A DNA stretch of 33,786 bases from an uncultured Desulfobacterales bacterium (lineage in GTDB: Bacteria; Desulfobacterota; Desulfobacteria; Desulfobacterales; JAFDCJ01). The position numbers and the translations under genes were made by a program. Numbering within the stretch: position 1 is the stretch's first letter; each line of letters begins with the position of its first letter. Where the stretch lies: positions 1 through 33,786 of the forward strand of contig CALZJV010000063.1 of NCBI GenBank assembly GCA_945787595.1. The letters are read 5' to 3'. This document shows positions 1-7,547 of this stretch, one piece after another. A model generated the notes under the pieces. The model made no database searches and had not been told where the DNA came from. It saw nothing but the letters and a program-made list of their open reading frames with translations.

Positions 1-80
1 ACTGAGTGAGAGAGCGCTTTTTTCGTTAATTTGTCTTTGCTTGTCATGGTTAACCTGTCCACTTATGGGCGACCATGGGA

Positions 81-971
81 TTATTTCTGAACCTTAGCAT
101 TGATGGTAACACGATATTTCTGCAGGAATTCTGCCGGATGATAGGACAGCTTGGCTTTGCGAAGGCCCGGTTCGTCTAAATCTTGTTCCCGGTTCACCAG
201 CAAAAAATGCCCGGCCGAAAAGGCCAGAAACATTTGATTGATGGCCTGGTAGATACCCTTATACTGGGTGTCGCCCTTTTCAAAATGGATGACGACGGTC
301 TGATTGGTTAAAGCTTCGGCAACCGTGTAAGCCACCATGGCACCGTCTACGAGAATGGCGCCGCCCAGGGTGCCGCTCAATTGGTCCCAATTCTGAAATA
401 TTCTGGAAATCGATTGATTTTCGGCAGAAAGGATTTCAGACGACTCACAGTCTCGCCAGGTGCACCAATCATCCTGCATGGCCATGGCTTGGTCGATTAA
501 TTTCGACTCAAACGGTACGTAGGTGTAATCGTATTTTTTAACAAACTGGTTTAAAAGGTTCTTTTTTTTGTGGTAGCGATTACCTTTCAATTCGGTAAGA
601 TCTCCCACAGCATAAATGTAATCCCAGTGTCCTCTCTCTTCCTCAACGATTGCCAGGTCTCCGAAAGATGTGCGCCAGGATTCGGCAAGTTGTTGCGGAA
701 CACGGATAAAGTCGGTTCGCCGGTTTCGCTTCTCTTCAAAGCGTGCTCTCCAGTCGATCCGGTCCCAGGGACCGACAGGGGCCCAAAATAATTCCTGAGG
801 CCTGGTTTGGCGAATCCAAACAAGATTTTCTTCCCAGGCCCAGCGAAGTTTATATTCATCCGCCCAGGCCCAAAGGTTTAAAAAACTGTAGTCGGAGGCC
901 ACTTGAGGGCAACATTTCAACAGCTCAAGATAGTCTGTTTGCCGGTCCAGGCTGATGGGTTCAAAAACCAA
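81..971 (-). CDS. DUF2156 / phosphatidylglycerol lysyltransferase-C-like protein
   Basis: Encodes 296 residues resembling DUF2156 proteins, which have a duplicated GNAT-like acyltransferase fold related to the C-terminal domain of aminoacyl-phosphatidylglycerol synthases. The N-terminal half is Trp/Arg rich. The middle carries the family-typical stretch LKGNRYHKKKNLLNQF (about residues 128-143), followed by GGAILVDGAMVAYTVAEAL (about 203-221) and the C-terminal NREQDLDEPGLRKAKLSYHP (about 260-279). No signal peptide or membrane helix is visible, so it should be cytosolic; the substrate is unknown. The start is a TTG at 971 preceded by GGGAGGA about nine bases upstream. An ATG start is not available at the N-terminus. 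It lies 2 bases after the stop of the flavodoxin-fold gene, so the two are probably co-transcribed. The family call is good; the function is not known. Confidence 0.8.
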   Translation of the reverse strand: MVFEPISLDRQTDYLELLKCCPQVASDYSFLNLWAWADEYKLRWAWEENLVWIRQTRPQELFWAPVGPWDRIDWRARFEEKRNRRTDFIRVPQQLAESWRTSFGDLAIVEEERGHWDYIYAVGDLTELKGNRYHKKKNLLNQFVKKYDYTYVPFESKLIDQAMAMQDDWCTWRDCESSEILSAENQSISRIFQNWDQLSGTLGGAILVDGAMVAYTVAEALTNQTVVIHFEKGDTQYKGIYQAINQMFLAFSAGHFLLVNREQDLDEPGLRKAKLSYHPAEFLQKYRVTINAKVQK

Positions 972-973
972 AT

Positions 974-1597
974 TTATTTTTCCTCCCGTGCCGATACAGT
1001 AAAATCTTTATTTAGTACCTGGACATATTCTTTGCCCGCCTCATAGGCTTCATCCAGATAAGCGGGAAACTTCAGCACATCGCCTTCAAAATCTAGCTCC
1101 CGATATAGCAGCGCTTTCCAGAGTTCCATGTCGAAGGTGTCAAAGAAATACCTCATGCTGAGAAGGATACCATCAAACAGCTTTTTCCCTTTGGTGGCAC
1201 CTACTGAAATAAAAAGTCCTTTGCGCATCATTTTCGGATGGTTCATGGGGGTCTTGTCGATCCAGTATTTTTTAACCCAAAGGGATTGAAACCGATCCAT
1301 GAGGATTTTGGTATGTGCACTTACCGTATAAAAAAAGACCGGAGAGGCCAGAATTAAACCATGAGAGGCCAGGATCTGATCCCGTGCTTTCTGAAAATCA
1401 TCCTTAAGCCTGCATTCTCCTGATTTCGTGCAGCCGAATATTTCGAGACAAGGAGACATTTTCAAATCTCGTAGAAAGATTTCCTCCACCTGAGCACCTG
1501 AATCTCTCGCGCCTTCGACTGCTTTTTTCAGTAGCGTTGCCGTATTGCCCTTGCGGCGAGGGCTTCCGTAGATGGCCACTATTTTTATCTTCTCCAC
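974..1597 (-). CDS. Flavodoxin-fold NAD(P)H-dependent FMN reductase family protein
   Basis: A 207-residue flavoprotein of the iron-sulfur flavoprotein / NADPH-dependent FMN reductase type. The N-terminus IKIVAIYGSPRRKGNTATLL is the FMN-phosphate loop of this fold. The central ILASPVFFYTVSAHTKILMD is the second flavin-binding loop. Two cysteines of the pattern CLEIFGC occur about residue 50, followed by C in SGECRLKDDF, similar to the Cys-bearing insert of iron-sulfur flavoproteins, though the compact CX2CX2CX5C cluster motif is not evident. I chose the GTG at 1597 because AGAGGAGG lies three bases upstream and because longer readings would extend into the 3' end of the exonuclease gene. It probably handles electron transfer to a flavin acceptor; the partner cannot be told. 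Confidence 0.82.
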   Translation of the reverse strand: MEKIKIVAIYGSPRRKGNTATLLKKAVEGARDSGAQVEEIFLRDLKMSPCLEIFGCTKSGECRLKDDFQKARDQILASHGLILASPVFFYTVSAHTKILMDRFQSLWVKKYWIDKTPMNHPKMMRKGLFISVGATKGKKLFDGILLSMRYFFDTFDMELWKALLYRELDFEGDVLKFPAYLDEAYEAGKEYVQVLNKDFTVSAREEK

Positions 1598-1626
1598 TTT
1601 CCTCCTCTGAAAACTCCAACCTAGAC

Positions 1627-2421
1627 TTAGATCTCGATAACCAGCCCGATCGGACAATGGTCCGACCCATAAATACTGTTATCGATGAAAGCCTCTTTAA
1701 CCCAGCCTTTGTCGAGGATGTCCTTGGTAACAAAAAAGTAATCGATGCGCCACCCGACGTTGCGATCTCTGGCCTTGAACCGGTACGTCCACCACGAGTA
1801 TTTTACGGTATCAGGGTGAAAATATCGAAAGGCGTCCATGTATCCGTTTTCAGTGATGCGATCAAGCCAGTCACGCTCTATGCGCAGGAATCCGGAAGTC
1901 TTTTCATTGGGTTTCGGGTTCTTCAGGTCAATTTCATTATGCGCTGTGTTGTAATCGCCGGTAATGATAAGGCTTCTGCCTTGCTTTTTGTACTCATCGG
2001 TATAGTTAAAAAATTTTTCGTAAAATTCCAGTTTATACTGCAGCCGTTCTTCGCTCATCTGACCGTTGGGAAAATATATATTAAAAAAAACGAAATCATC
2101 AAAATCCATTTCTACGATACGGCCTTCATTATCGAATTTGGATTCACCGATGCCGTATTTAACGCTTTTGGGCTTCAGTCGTGTGTAAACGGCCACCCCG
2201 CTATATCCTTTTTTAACCGTCGCATGGGACCAGTGGGATTCATATCCCTGAATGTGTTTCATCTCATCGGTAAGTTGGGCTTCCTGGAGTTTGATTTCCT
2301 GTAGAGCAAAAATATCCGCATCCAGATGTCCAAATGAGTCAAAAAAATCTTTTTTAATGGCCGCCCGCAGACCGTTGACGTTCCAGGAAATCAATTTTAT
2401 TTTTTTTTTTGTTTTAGTCAC
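1627..2421 (-). CDS. xth: Exodeoxyribonuclease III (AP endonuclease)
   Basis: A 264-residue EEP-superfamily nuclease acting in base-excision repair: it cuts 5' of abasic sites and removes 3'-blocking groups. Diagnostic motifs in order: ISWNVNGLRAA (N-terminal Asn, metal site), ALQEIKLQ (catalytic Glu), VYTR, GDYNTAHNEIDL (the Asp/Asn pair), GWRIDYFFV and the C-terminal SDHCPIGL with the Asp-His catalytic pair. Length matches the ExoA/Xth family. The start is GTG at 2421, with only a weak AAGG upstream. Codons 3-9 contain an 11-base A run, unusual for a repair gene. The gene ends 29 bases before the flavodoxin-fold gene and is probably co-transcribed with it. Confidence 0.95.
   Translation of the reverse strand: MTKTKKKIKLISWNVNGLRAAIKKDFFDSFGHLDADIFALQEIKLQEAQLTDEMKHIQGYESHWSHATVKKGYSGVAVYTRLKPKSVKYGIGESKFDNEGRIVEMDFDDFVFFNIYFPNGQMSEERLQYKLEFYEKFFNYTDEYKKQGRSLIITGDYNTAHNEIDLKNPKPNEKTSGFLRIERDWLDRITENGYMDAFRYFHPDTVKYSWWTYRFKARDRNVGWRIDYFFVTKDILDKGWVKEAFIDNSIYGSDHCPIGLVIEI
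2400..2410. repeat. 11-base homopolymer (T on plus strand, A on coding strand) inside the xth start region
   Basis: An uninterrupted run of eleven T on the plus strand, so eleven A in the coding strand, within the first nine codons of the exonuclease III gene. Such runs are prone to polymerase slippage. Confidence 0.9.
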
Positions 2422-2564
2422 TGTTAGAACCTTACCTTATCGCAAACAGTGGATTGTCCCTTATGTTTGCCGTCCTTTCTTTCCGCCATTGGTTTTGGAG
2501 GATCAACGGTAAATATAAAAAAATATTCTCTGCGCACTTTGCGCCTTTGCGGTGAAAAAAGCTT

Positions 2565-3116
2565 TTAATTTCCGACCAGCGTACTGATCCGGCCGGCCGT
2601 TTCATTGTCGCCGGATTTTTTCAATACGGATAGAACCGAGCACAAACACTCTCTGATAATTGCCGTTTTGGGGCGGGACGATCCCAGTTGAGCGTCAATC
2701 GTTTTCAAATCGGCCATCAATTCGGTGAGCGTGTCGAAGTCCAGTCCAAGGTTACCGGTTAGGTTCTTTACTTCGGAAGCTATTTGCTCAACAGCCTGCC
2801 GGCCGGTAGAACTCAATAAGGGTGTGTCATCGAGGTTTTCGAATTCATTGCCGCTAGATGTCGTGGGTCCGATTAATTCTCGGGCCATCTGTGATCCATC
2901 CGCGCTGATTCCAATTCCACCGGAAAGCGTTCTGATTTCCACCAGCATGGAACCGATGAGTTCCTGGGCCACTGTGGAAGCAAGATCCCGGTCCAGACCC
3001 AACTGATCACCGATATCGTACATGGAAACTTGCACTGTTGAATCGCCCTCTGTCCGTTCAAAGAGTTGGATCAGAAATTGCTGCCCGTTCATATCGAGTT
3101 CATCGGAGTTCATCAT
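2565..3116 (-). CDS. Uncharacterised protein with winged-helix-like N-terminus and conserved C-terminal helical domain
   Basis: About 183 residues, function unknown. Residues 10-75 (NGQQFLIQLFERTEGDSTVQ onward, through DIGDQLGLDRDLASTVAQEL and a strand-turn-strand) look like a winged-helix fold: helix, helix, recognition-like helix, then a wing. A Ser/Thr/Asn-rich linker follows. The C-terminal 65 residues, with the pattern LMADLKTIDAQLGSSRPKTA, match a recurrent bacterial C-terminal helical module often found joined to various N-termini. No signal peptide or membrane segment is seen. The longest frame starts at a TTG at 3164; I prefer the ATG at 3116 because GAGAG lies about eleven bases upstream. 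The gene stands alone, followed by a 140-base gap to xth. I would not assign a role beyond a possible DNA- or protein-binding adaptor. Confidence 0.6.
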   Translation of the reverse strand: MMNSDELDMNGQQFLIQLFERTEGDSTVQVSMYDIGDQLGLDRDLASTVAQELIGSMLVEIRTLSGGIGISADGSQMARELIGPTTSSGNEFENLDDTPLLSSTGRQAVEQIASEVKNLTGNLGLDFDTLTELMADLKTIDAQLGSSRPKTAIIRECLCSVLSVLKKSGDNETAGRISTLVGN

Positions 3117-3340
3117 ATCGTTATCATCTCTCAGGTTAATCCTTTGCAATTGCTCAGCCACCAAGGCGCTAACCTGAGTTGCAGTAAATAATAAGCATAA
3201 AGTAACATCACAAATTTAAATTACAAAAAACACATACCAAATATCAAACAATTTCCAATGATCAAAATTGAAATTTTTTTTAATGCTTATAAGGCACTAA
3301 GCGACAAAGATTGCAACCGATGGATACTGCTTACAATGTT

Positions 3341-3481
3341 AGCCCAATTAGGAGTTATTCGTTATTAGTTATTGGTTAATCGTTTCAGAGGAAGAAAATC
3401 CATTCTTATATTTCATCTGTAATAGAATTATATATTGAAGGGATCATCATACTCTAATAACGAATAACACCCAATTGAGCT
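3341..3481. repeat. MITE-like element with imperfect terminal inverted repeats
   Basis: The left arm 3345-3368 and the right arm 3454-3477 are inverted copies of each other, matching at 22 of 24 positions; a few outer bases also pair. The arms share GTTATTCGTTATTAG. The interior (about 85 bases) is AT rich and non-coding. The size and structure suggest a non-autonomous repeat, but no target duplication is evident. Confidence 0.6.
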
Positions 3482-3519
3482 TTTTTCGCTCATTTAGTAC
3501 CTAATTTATTGAAATCATG

Positions 3520-3680
3520 TTTGCACATGATTTATACCATAGCCAGATTGAATATTTTAGGAATGCTATCGATTTTAATAGAAAAGACAGAGCGAAGCGA
3601 TACCACAAATCTTCAATCTTAAATCGTCAATATTCATCTTAAATCGTCAATATTCAATTCCGGCTTGTCCGGGTTTTTCA
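3520..3680 (+). repeat. Dispersed intergenic repeat, copy 1
   Basis: Shares ordered blocks with 19325-19475: a CATGTTTGC..GATTTAT block, then ATACCACAAATCTTCAAT, then CAATTCCGGCTTGTCCGGGT. This copy also has a 20-base unit duplicated in tandem at 3616-3635 and 3636-3655. CCGG-CTTGT-CCGG forms a small stem-loop near the right end. Confidence 0.65.
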
Positions 3681-3736
3681 ACCCGAAATGTTGAACCCTG
3701 AACCGCACAACCTAGGGTACAGTATCAAGCATCCCG

Positions 3737-4639
3737 CTATCCATGCACAACGGCCTGAATCGCGCCTTTGATATCCGGATACTGAAACGAAAACCCGTGT
3801 TTCAGCAGTCGATCGGGGATGGTACGCTGACTGCCTAAAAAAACGTCGCCGAATTCACCCAATGCTAAGCGGATCATAAATGCCGGTGCCGGCATAAAGG
3901 AAGGGCGACCCAGGACTTCACCCAGGGTTTTGGCCAGTTCGCGATATCGAACCGGATCAGGGGCACAAAAATTATGAGGACCACTGACATCCTGATGCTC
4001 AAATATAAACAGGATTGCCGCCATAAGATCCTCCAGATGCATCCACGGAAACCATTGGTTTCCGCTGCCCAGGGAGCCGCCGACAAACATTTTAAATGCA
4101 GGGATCATTTTAGCCAGAGCGCCACCGTTTTTCCCAAGCACAACCCCAAATCGCATGACGGCAACCCGAACCCCTTTTGCTGCTGCCTGCATGGCCTCTT
4201 TTTCCCAATCCCGTGAGACACCTGCCAAAAAATCATGGCCGACGCGTTCATCTTCTTTTAGAATGTCGTCGCCCCTGTTGCCGTAATATCCGGCGCCGGA
4301 AGCACTGCAAAGAGTAGTGCTCCTGCCTTCCGGCAGGGCCGCCACCACATGACGGGTGGTCAGGATACGGCTATCATAGATTTGCCTTTTATAGTTTGCG
4401 GTCCAGCGTTTAAAAATGGTGGCCCCGGTCAGATTTACCACGGCTTCCGCTTCTTCGACCGCCTTCTGCCATTTGCCCGGCCGGGTTGTATCTGCTGAAA
4501 TATATCGATAATCCTCATGACGAATCCGGTGCTGATCTGAAGAGCTGCCGATTGCAGAGATCTTATGCCCCCTGCTTAGCAAATACTCCGAGAGACTGGA
4601 GCCGATGAAGCCCGAACCGCCTGTGATAAGTATTTTCAT
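3737..4639 (-). CDS. TIGR01777 family NAD(P)-binding epimerase-like protein (YfcH/SulA type)
   Basis: A 300-residue extended short-chain dehydrogenase-like protein. It begins MKILITGGSGFIGSSLSEYL, the GGxGFIG Rossmann dinucleotide loop. It continues with VVNLTGATIFKRWTANYKRQ (the TIGR01777 signature around residue 70), SASGAGYYGNRG (about 113-124) in place of the usual YxxxK region, and VMRFGVVLGKNGGALAKM. The C-terminal ~50 residues, with RTIPDRLLKHGFSFQYPDIK, match the DUF1731 tail. The physiological substrate of this family is unknown. The start ATG at 4639 has GGGAGA eight bases upstream. No operon partner is obvious: about 190 bases separate it from the upstream Fur-family gene. Confidence 0.88.
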   Translation of the reverse strand: MKILITGGSGFIGSSLSEYLLSRGHKISAIGSSSDQHRIRHEDYRYISADTTRPGKWQKAVEEAEAVVNLTGATIFKRWTANYKRQIYDSRILTTRHVVAALPEGRSTTLCSASGAGYYGNRGDDILKEDERVGHDFLAGVSRDWEKEAMQAAAKGVRVAVMRFGVVLGKNGGALAKMIPAFKMFVGGSLGSGNQWFPWMHLEDLMAAILFIFEHQDVSGPHNFCAPDPVRYRELAKTLGEVLGRPSFMPAPAFMIRLALGEFGDVFLGSQRTIPDRLLKHGFSFQYPDIKGAIQAVVHG

Positions 4640-4831
4640 GGATCGTCTCCCTGAATTCCTCCATCGACCATCGTAAGTAGCGTTAGTGGCTTTGTCAATA
4701 ATTAACCTGAATTAAGCAATTTTTGCTCGATCTGAATATAATAAATAATTTTCAAGGCTTAAAATATTTCGAGAGAATGGAAAACGGAATGGGATTAAGG
4801 GTTGGTCTTGGTGCTTGCACCAGGGAGGTCG

Positions 4832-5239
4832 TCAAGAAAAGTTCGATTGATTTAAGCACTCGGGACATATCCCGATGAATTCAAGTTTATGCCCGATGAT
4901 CCTAAAATCGGTGGCACCTTTCACCCCATGATCAATTGTGACTTTAAAATCAACCGGAGCATCAACCACCCGGTCACAACGAATACATCGGAGATGGTAA
5001 TGGTTTTTTGTTTTACCGTCAAAGCGTTTCAGCGTGCAGCCCAGTTCAAGTTTTTGAATATCTCCGCTTTTTGAAAGGATTTCAAGGTTGCGATATACGG
5101 TTCCAAGGCTGATGCGCGGAAGGCGTTTGCGAACCATTGCATAAACTTCATCGGCACTGGGATGCGTATCCACCTTACAAAGCTCTTGCAGGATAACTTT
5201 GCGTTGACGCGTCATCCGGAAATTCGATTGTTTTTGCAA
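4832..5239 (-). CDS. perR: Fur family transcriptional regulator, PerR-like
   Basis: A 135-residue metal-dependent repressor. The N-terminal winged helix spans residues 8-70 (RMTRQRKVILQEL, then the recognition region SLGTVYRNLEIL). All five residues matching the B. subtilis PerR regulatory metal site are present: His26, Asp74, His80, His82 and Asp93. An Asp rather than Glu at the last position favours PerR over Fur/Zur. Two CXXC pairs (Cys85/Cys88 and Cys125/Cys128) form the structural zinc site. The expected role is peroxide-sensing repression of oxidative-stress genes, reasonable in an anaerobe. The start is TTG at 5239 behind a strong GGGAGG; an ATG at residue 9 is the alternative. A perfect TTTAAAT-N3-ATTTAAA palindrome 114 bases upstream may be an autoregulatory box. 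PerR is inferred from ligands only. Confidence 0.85.
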   Translation of the reverse strand: MQKQSNFRMTRQRKVILQELCKVDTHPSADEVYAMVRKRLPRISLGTVYRNLEILSKSGDIQKLELGCTLKRFDGKTKNHYHLRCIRCDRVVDAPVDFKVTIDHGVKGATDFRIIGHKLEFIGICPECLNQSNFS

Positions 5240-5352
5240 CCCTATCCTCCCCCCCTTAGATGATGCCGTATTTTATGGCCACAATAAGGCCGGTGTCAAG
5301 AAGATTTGCGAGTTAAAAGCAGCTGGGCGTGGATCGCGAGCTTTAATTCAGA

Positions 5353-5369
5353 TTTAAATTCAATTTAAA
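5353..5369. promoter_or_regulatory. Perfect AT palindrome upstream of the PerR-like gene, possible Fur/PerR box
   Basis: TTTAAAT, three bases, then ATTTAAA: a 7-3-7 inverted repeat, close in size and composition to PerR boxes (7-1-7 type, AT rich) but with a different spacer. It lies between the end of citrate synthase and the start of the PerR-like gene. Confidence 0.35.
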
Positions 5370-5450
5370 CACCCGAGACAAAACTTATCCAACTAACTTG
5401 GCATGATTATCCGGTATCGTGATAAAACAGGTATACCGCAACGAGCCGGA

Positions 5451-6629
5451 TTATCTTTCATCAATAGGTGTGAATTCACACACATCGGGACCACAGTAAT
5501 CTCCGATGTATTCAGACTCGGGTCGATATAGCGTGGGTTTTGGAGCCGCACCTGCAAATTGCTCTTCAACCACGTGGGCGCACCAACCCGCAATTCGGGA
5601 GATAGCGAACACCGGTGTAAACAGATCAACCGGAATGCCCAGCGAATTGTACAGTGAACCGCTGTAAAAATCGACATTTACGTAAATATCTTTCCCTTTA
5701 AGTTTTTTGAACTCCTCTTTGCCTGTTTTTTCAAGGTTGGCGGATATTTCATACCATTTGGTCTTACCGATCCTCTCTTCCAGCACTTTAGACATGGAGG
5801 CTACGATATGCGCGCGCGGGTCATCGGTGTCATAGATCGCATGTCCCAAACCAAAAATCACTCGACCGGCACCAAACTCCTGATTCACGTAATCTTTGAC
5901 CTTATCCACCGATCCAATTTTAAACAACATTTCCATTACCCTTGTATTGGCACCACCATGCAGATCACCGGATAAAGATCCTACCCCAGCTGCAATGGAC
6001 GCATATATATGCGCTCTGGTAGAAGCAACTTCCCGGGCGGCAAAGGTTGATGCATTAAACGAATGCTCGGCGTGAAGAACCAGCGCCTTATCCAAAAATC
6101 TGCCCATCTCTTCATCGGGAATTTTGCCGGAGAGCATGTATAAAAAATTGGCTGCGTGGTCCAAATCCGCCGAAGGTTCAACCGGCTCTTTATCGTTGCG
6201 GATTCTGTCCCAGGCCGCGATGATGGTGGCAAATTTGGCAATGAGTCTAATTGCCATACGCAAGACTGCTTCCATGGATTGATCCCCTTTGTCAGGATCA
6301 TGGTGGGCCAGTAGAGGAACTGAAGCCTGCAAAATGTCCATGGGCAACGCGTCCTTCGGCCGGTTTTTCAAGACTTCTATCACCGCGGGCGGCAGATGTC
6401 TTTCAGCTAAAAGGCGGCGTTTAAACTCTTCAAGCTCGGCCTTGTCGGGCAGCTTTTCATAAAGCAGTAAAAAGGCAACTTCTTCAAAGCACGCATTTTC
6501 AGCCAGATCCTGAACCATATAGCCTCTGTAAATTAATCGGCCGTTGGCACCGTCAACCTCACAAATTCTGGTATCTGCAATAACGACACCCCGCAAGCCG
6601 GTATTCAAAACAGGTCTGCATTCTTCCAT
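5451..6629 (-). CDS. gltA: Citrate synthase / 2-methylcitrate synthase family protein
   Basis: About 392 residues, condensing acetyl-CoA (or propionyl-CoA) with oxaloacetate. Recognisable elements in order: GLRGVVIADTRICEVDGANG and LIYRGYMVQDLAE at the N-terminus, HAEHSFNASTFAAREVAST, SLSGDLHGGANTRVMEML (the first catalytic His region), GLGHAIYDTDDPRAHI (second catalytic His) and NVDFYSGSLYNSLGIPVDLF with the catalytic Asp. The GHAIY form replaces the common GHRVY. Length fits the short bacterial/archaeal type, with no NADH-regulatory N-terminal domain. I prefer the ATG at 6629, which has AAAGGGAT upstream, over the ATG at 6647, which has none. It sits 48 bases after the zinc-ribbon gene and may be the last gene of the redox operon. 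Citrate versus 2-methylcitrate specificity cannot be decided. Confidence 0.88.
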   Translation of the reverse strand: MEECRPVLNTGLRGVVIADTRICEVDGANGRLIYRGYMVQDLAENACFEEVAFLLLYEKLPDKAELEEFKRRLLAERHLPPAVIEVLKNRPKDALPMDILQASVPLLAHHDPDKGDQSMEAVLRMAIRLIAKFATIIAAWDRIRNDKEPVEPSADLDHAANFLYMLSGKIPDEEMGRFLDKALVLHAEHSFNASTFAAREVASTRAHIYASIAAGVGSLSGDLHGGANTRVMEMLFKIGSVDKVKDYVNQEFGAGRVIFGLGHAIYDTDDPRAHIVASMSKVLEERIGKTKWYEISANLEKTGKEEFKKLKGKDIYVNVDFYSGSLYNSLGIPVDLFTPVFAISRIAGWCAHVVEEQFAGAAPKPTLYRPESEYIGDYCGPDVCEFTPIDER

Positions 6630-6677
6630 GATTCCATCCCTTTGCATGTTTTTATTTTAGTGAAAAACGAAATCTTT

Positions 6678-6893
6678 TTATAAGTCGATCCACATGTCAG
6701 CTTCATTACCACATTGAGTGCAGGTGGCAGTCCCCATGACGCGTTTTTCAGGTTCCATTCCCTGCCCTGACTCAGTATCGGACCCCGCGCCATTCTGCGC
6801 TTCAGCATCAGGTAATGAACACGTCACAACCATCTCAGCCTCGTTACCGCAATGTTCGCATTTGCAGACGTCTTTTTTGACAATTTCACTCAT
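6678..6893 (-). CDS. Small protein with two Cys-pair zinc-ribbon-like motifs
   Basis: A 71-residue protein of unknown function. The N-terminal CKCEHCGNEAEM (residues 10-21) is echoed at the C-terminus by CTQCGNEADMW (58-68), so the two ends look like duplicated half-sites joined by a low-complexity Gly/Glu/Ser/Asn linker (about 28-50). Cysteines are at 10, 12, 15, 25, 58 and 61. Metal binding (Zn or Fe) is inferred. The start ATG at 6893 has AAGGAG eight bases upstream, which supports a real gene. It lies 67 bases after the ferredoxin-thioredoxin reductase gene and 48 before citrate synthase, in the same direction. Confidence 0.72.
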   Translation of the reverse strand: MSEIVKKDVCKCEHCGNEAEMVVTCSLPDAEAQNGAGSDTESGQGMEPEKRVMGTATCTQCGNEADMWIDL

Positions 6894-6960
6894 GAACCAC
6901 TCCTTATAATTTTTCTCTGCTATACTTCTTATGTCAAAATAGAATTAATAATTCAACCTA

Positions 6961-7293
6961 TTAAAACGTCATCTTTTCCAGCGGCCGTCGTTCGGGGATA
7001 TATTCGCGTGGAATTTTGTTCTCATTCCAATCTGTTGAAACATAAAGGTTGCAGTAACAGCTGCCAAATTCATCTATGTCAGGCACGCTGTAAACGCAGG
7101 GACAAATGATATCTTTGTCGGCATCCCGGTCGCCGGAAAGTAGTCTACATGGGCAACCCATATACCCGTAACGCTCTTTGTTGACAAGCAGGGCTTCTAA
7201 AAGCTCAAAGGTTCGCTCCCTGTCGTGGTTGAAATAATAACCTTTGGCTTCCTGTACTTTTTTCATTCTCTCATAAAGCTCTTGTGCATCCAT
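6961..7293 (-). CDS. ftrB: Ferredoxin-thioredoxin reductase, catalytic (beta) subunit-like
   Basis: About 110 residues. The three family cysteine pairs are all present in order: GCPCRLLSG, ICPCVYSVPD and GSCYCNLYVS, as in the spinach enzyme's CPC/CPC/CHC set that holds a [4Fe-4S] cluster next to a redox-active disulfide. The protein should pass electrons from ferredoxin to a disulfide partner. No variable (alpha) subunit gene is nearby, as usual for non-photosynthetic organisms. A possible partner is the glutaredoxin encoded immediately upstream: its TGA overlaps this gene's ATG at 7293 (TGATG), which implies translational coupling. A GTG one codon earlier (7296) is the alternative start. Cytosolic; no signal sequence. 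Confidence 0.9.
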   Translation of the reverse strand: MDAQELYERMKKVQEAKGYYFNHDRERTFELLEALLVNKERYGYMGCPCRLLSGDRDADKDIICPCVYSVPDIDEFGSCYCNLYVSTDWNENKIPREYIPERRPLEKMTF

Positions 7294-7547
7294 CACATTC
7301 CCAGTGCCTCCTTGATTTCCTTTTCCTTGAACCCGACGATCACTTTTTCACCGATGATGATGGTGGGAAAGGAGCAACGCGGGTTAAACTTTTTGACATC
7401 TTCAATAATGGCCTTTCTTTCATCGCCTTGGAGCTGGTCCACATTGACAAATTCATATTTAATGGTGCATTCGCCTAAAAATTTTTTGGTCGCTTTACAG
7501 TGGCTGCAGGTGCTCAAAGAGAAGATCTTAACGTCAGGTTGAGACAT
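7293..7547 (-). CDS. Glutaredoxin family protein
   Basis: An 84-residue thioredoxin-fold protein. The N-terminal FSLSTCSHCKATKKFL contains the dithiol active site CSHC. RCSFPTIIIGEKVIVGF provides the cis-Pro loop and the Gly pair used for thiol substrate binding. It is the first gene of a set of four (glutaredoxin, FTR catalytic subunit, zinc-ribbon protein, citrate synthase). It has a good AAAGGATG ribosome site and a one-base overlap with ftrB. The pairing suggests that FTR reduces this glutaredoxin with ferredoxin electrons, instead of the glutathione/NADPH route; that is inference from gene order. Confidence 0.9.
   Translation of the reverse strand: MSQPDVKIFSLSTCSHCKATKKFLGECTIKYEFVNVDQLQGDERKAIIEDVKKFNPRCSFPTIIIGEKVIVGFKEKEIKEALGM

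Larger units (their letters stand above)
3117..3736. other. Non-coding spacer rich in short repeats
   Basis: No convincing coding frame. The spacer is AT rich and contains a palindromic element with inverted ends (3341-3481), a 20-base tandem duplication (3616-3655) and a longer stretch (3520-3680) that has a diverged second copy near 19325-19475. Confidence 0.7.

Noticed and set aside
1537..2304. 255-codon plus-strand frame across the flavodoxin-fold and exonuclease III genes
   Set aside because: Both minus-strand genes have clear catalytic motifs; the plus frame shows none.
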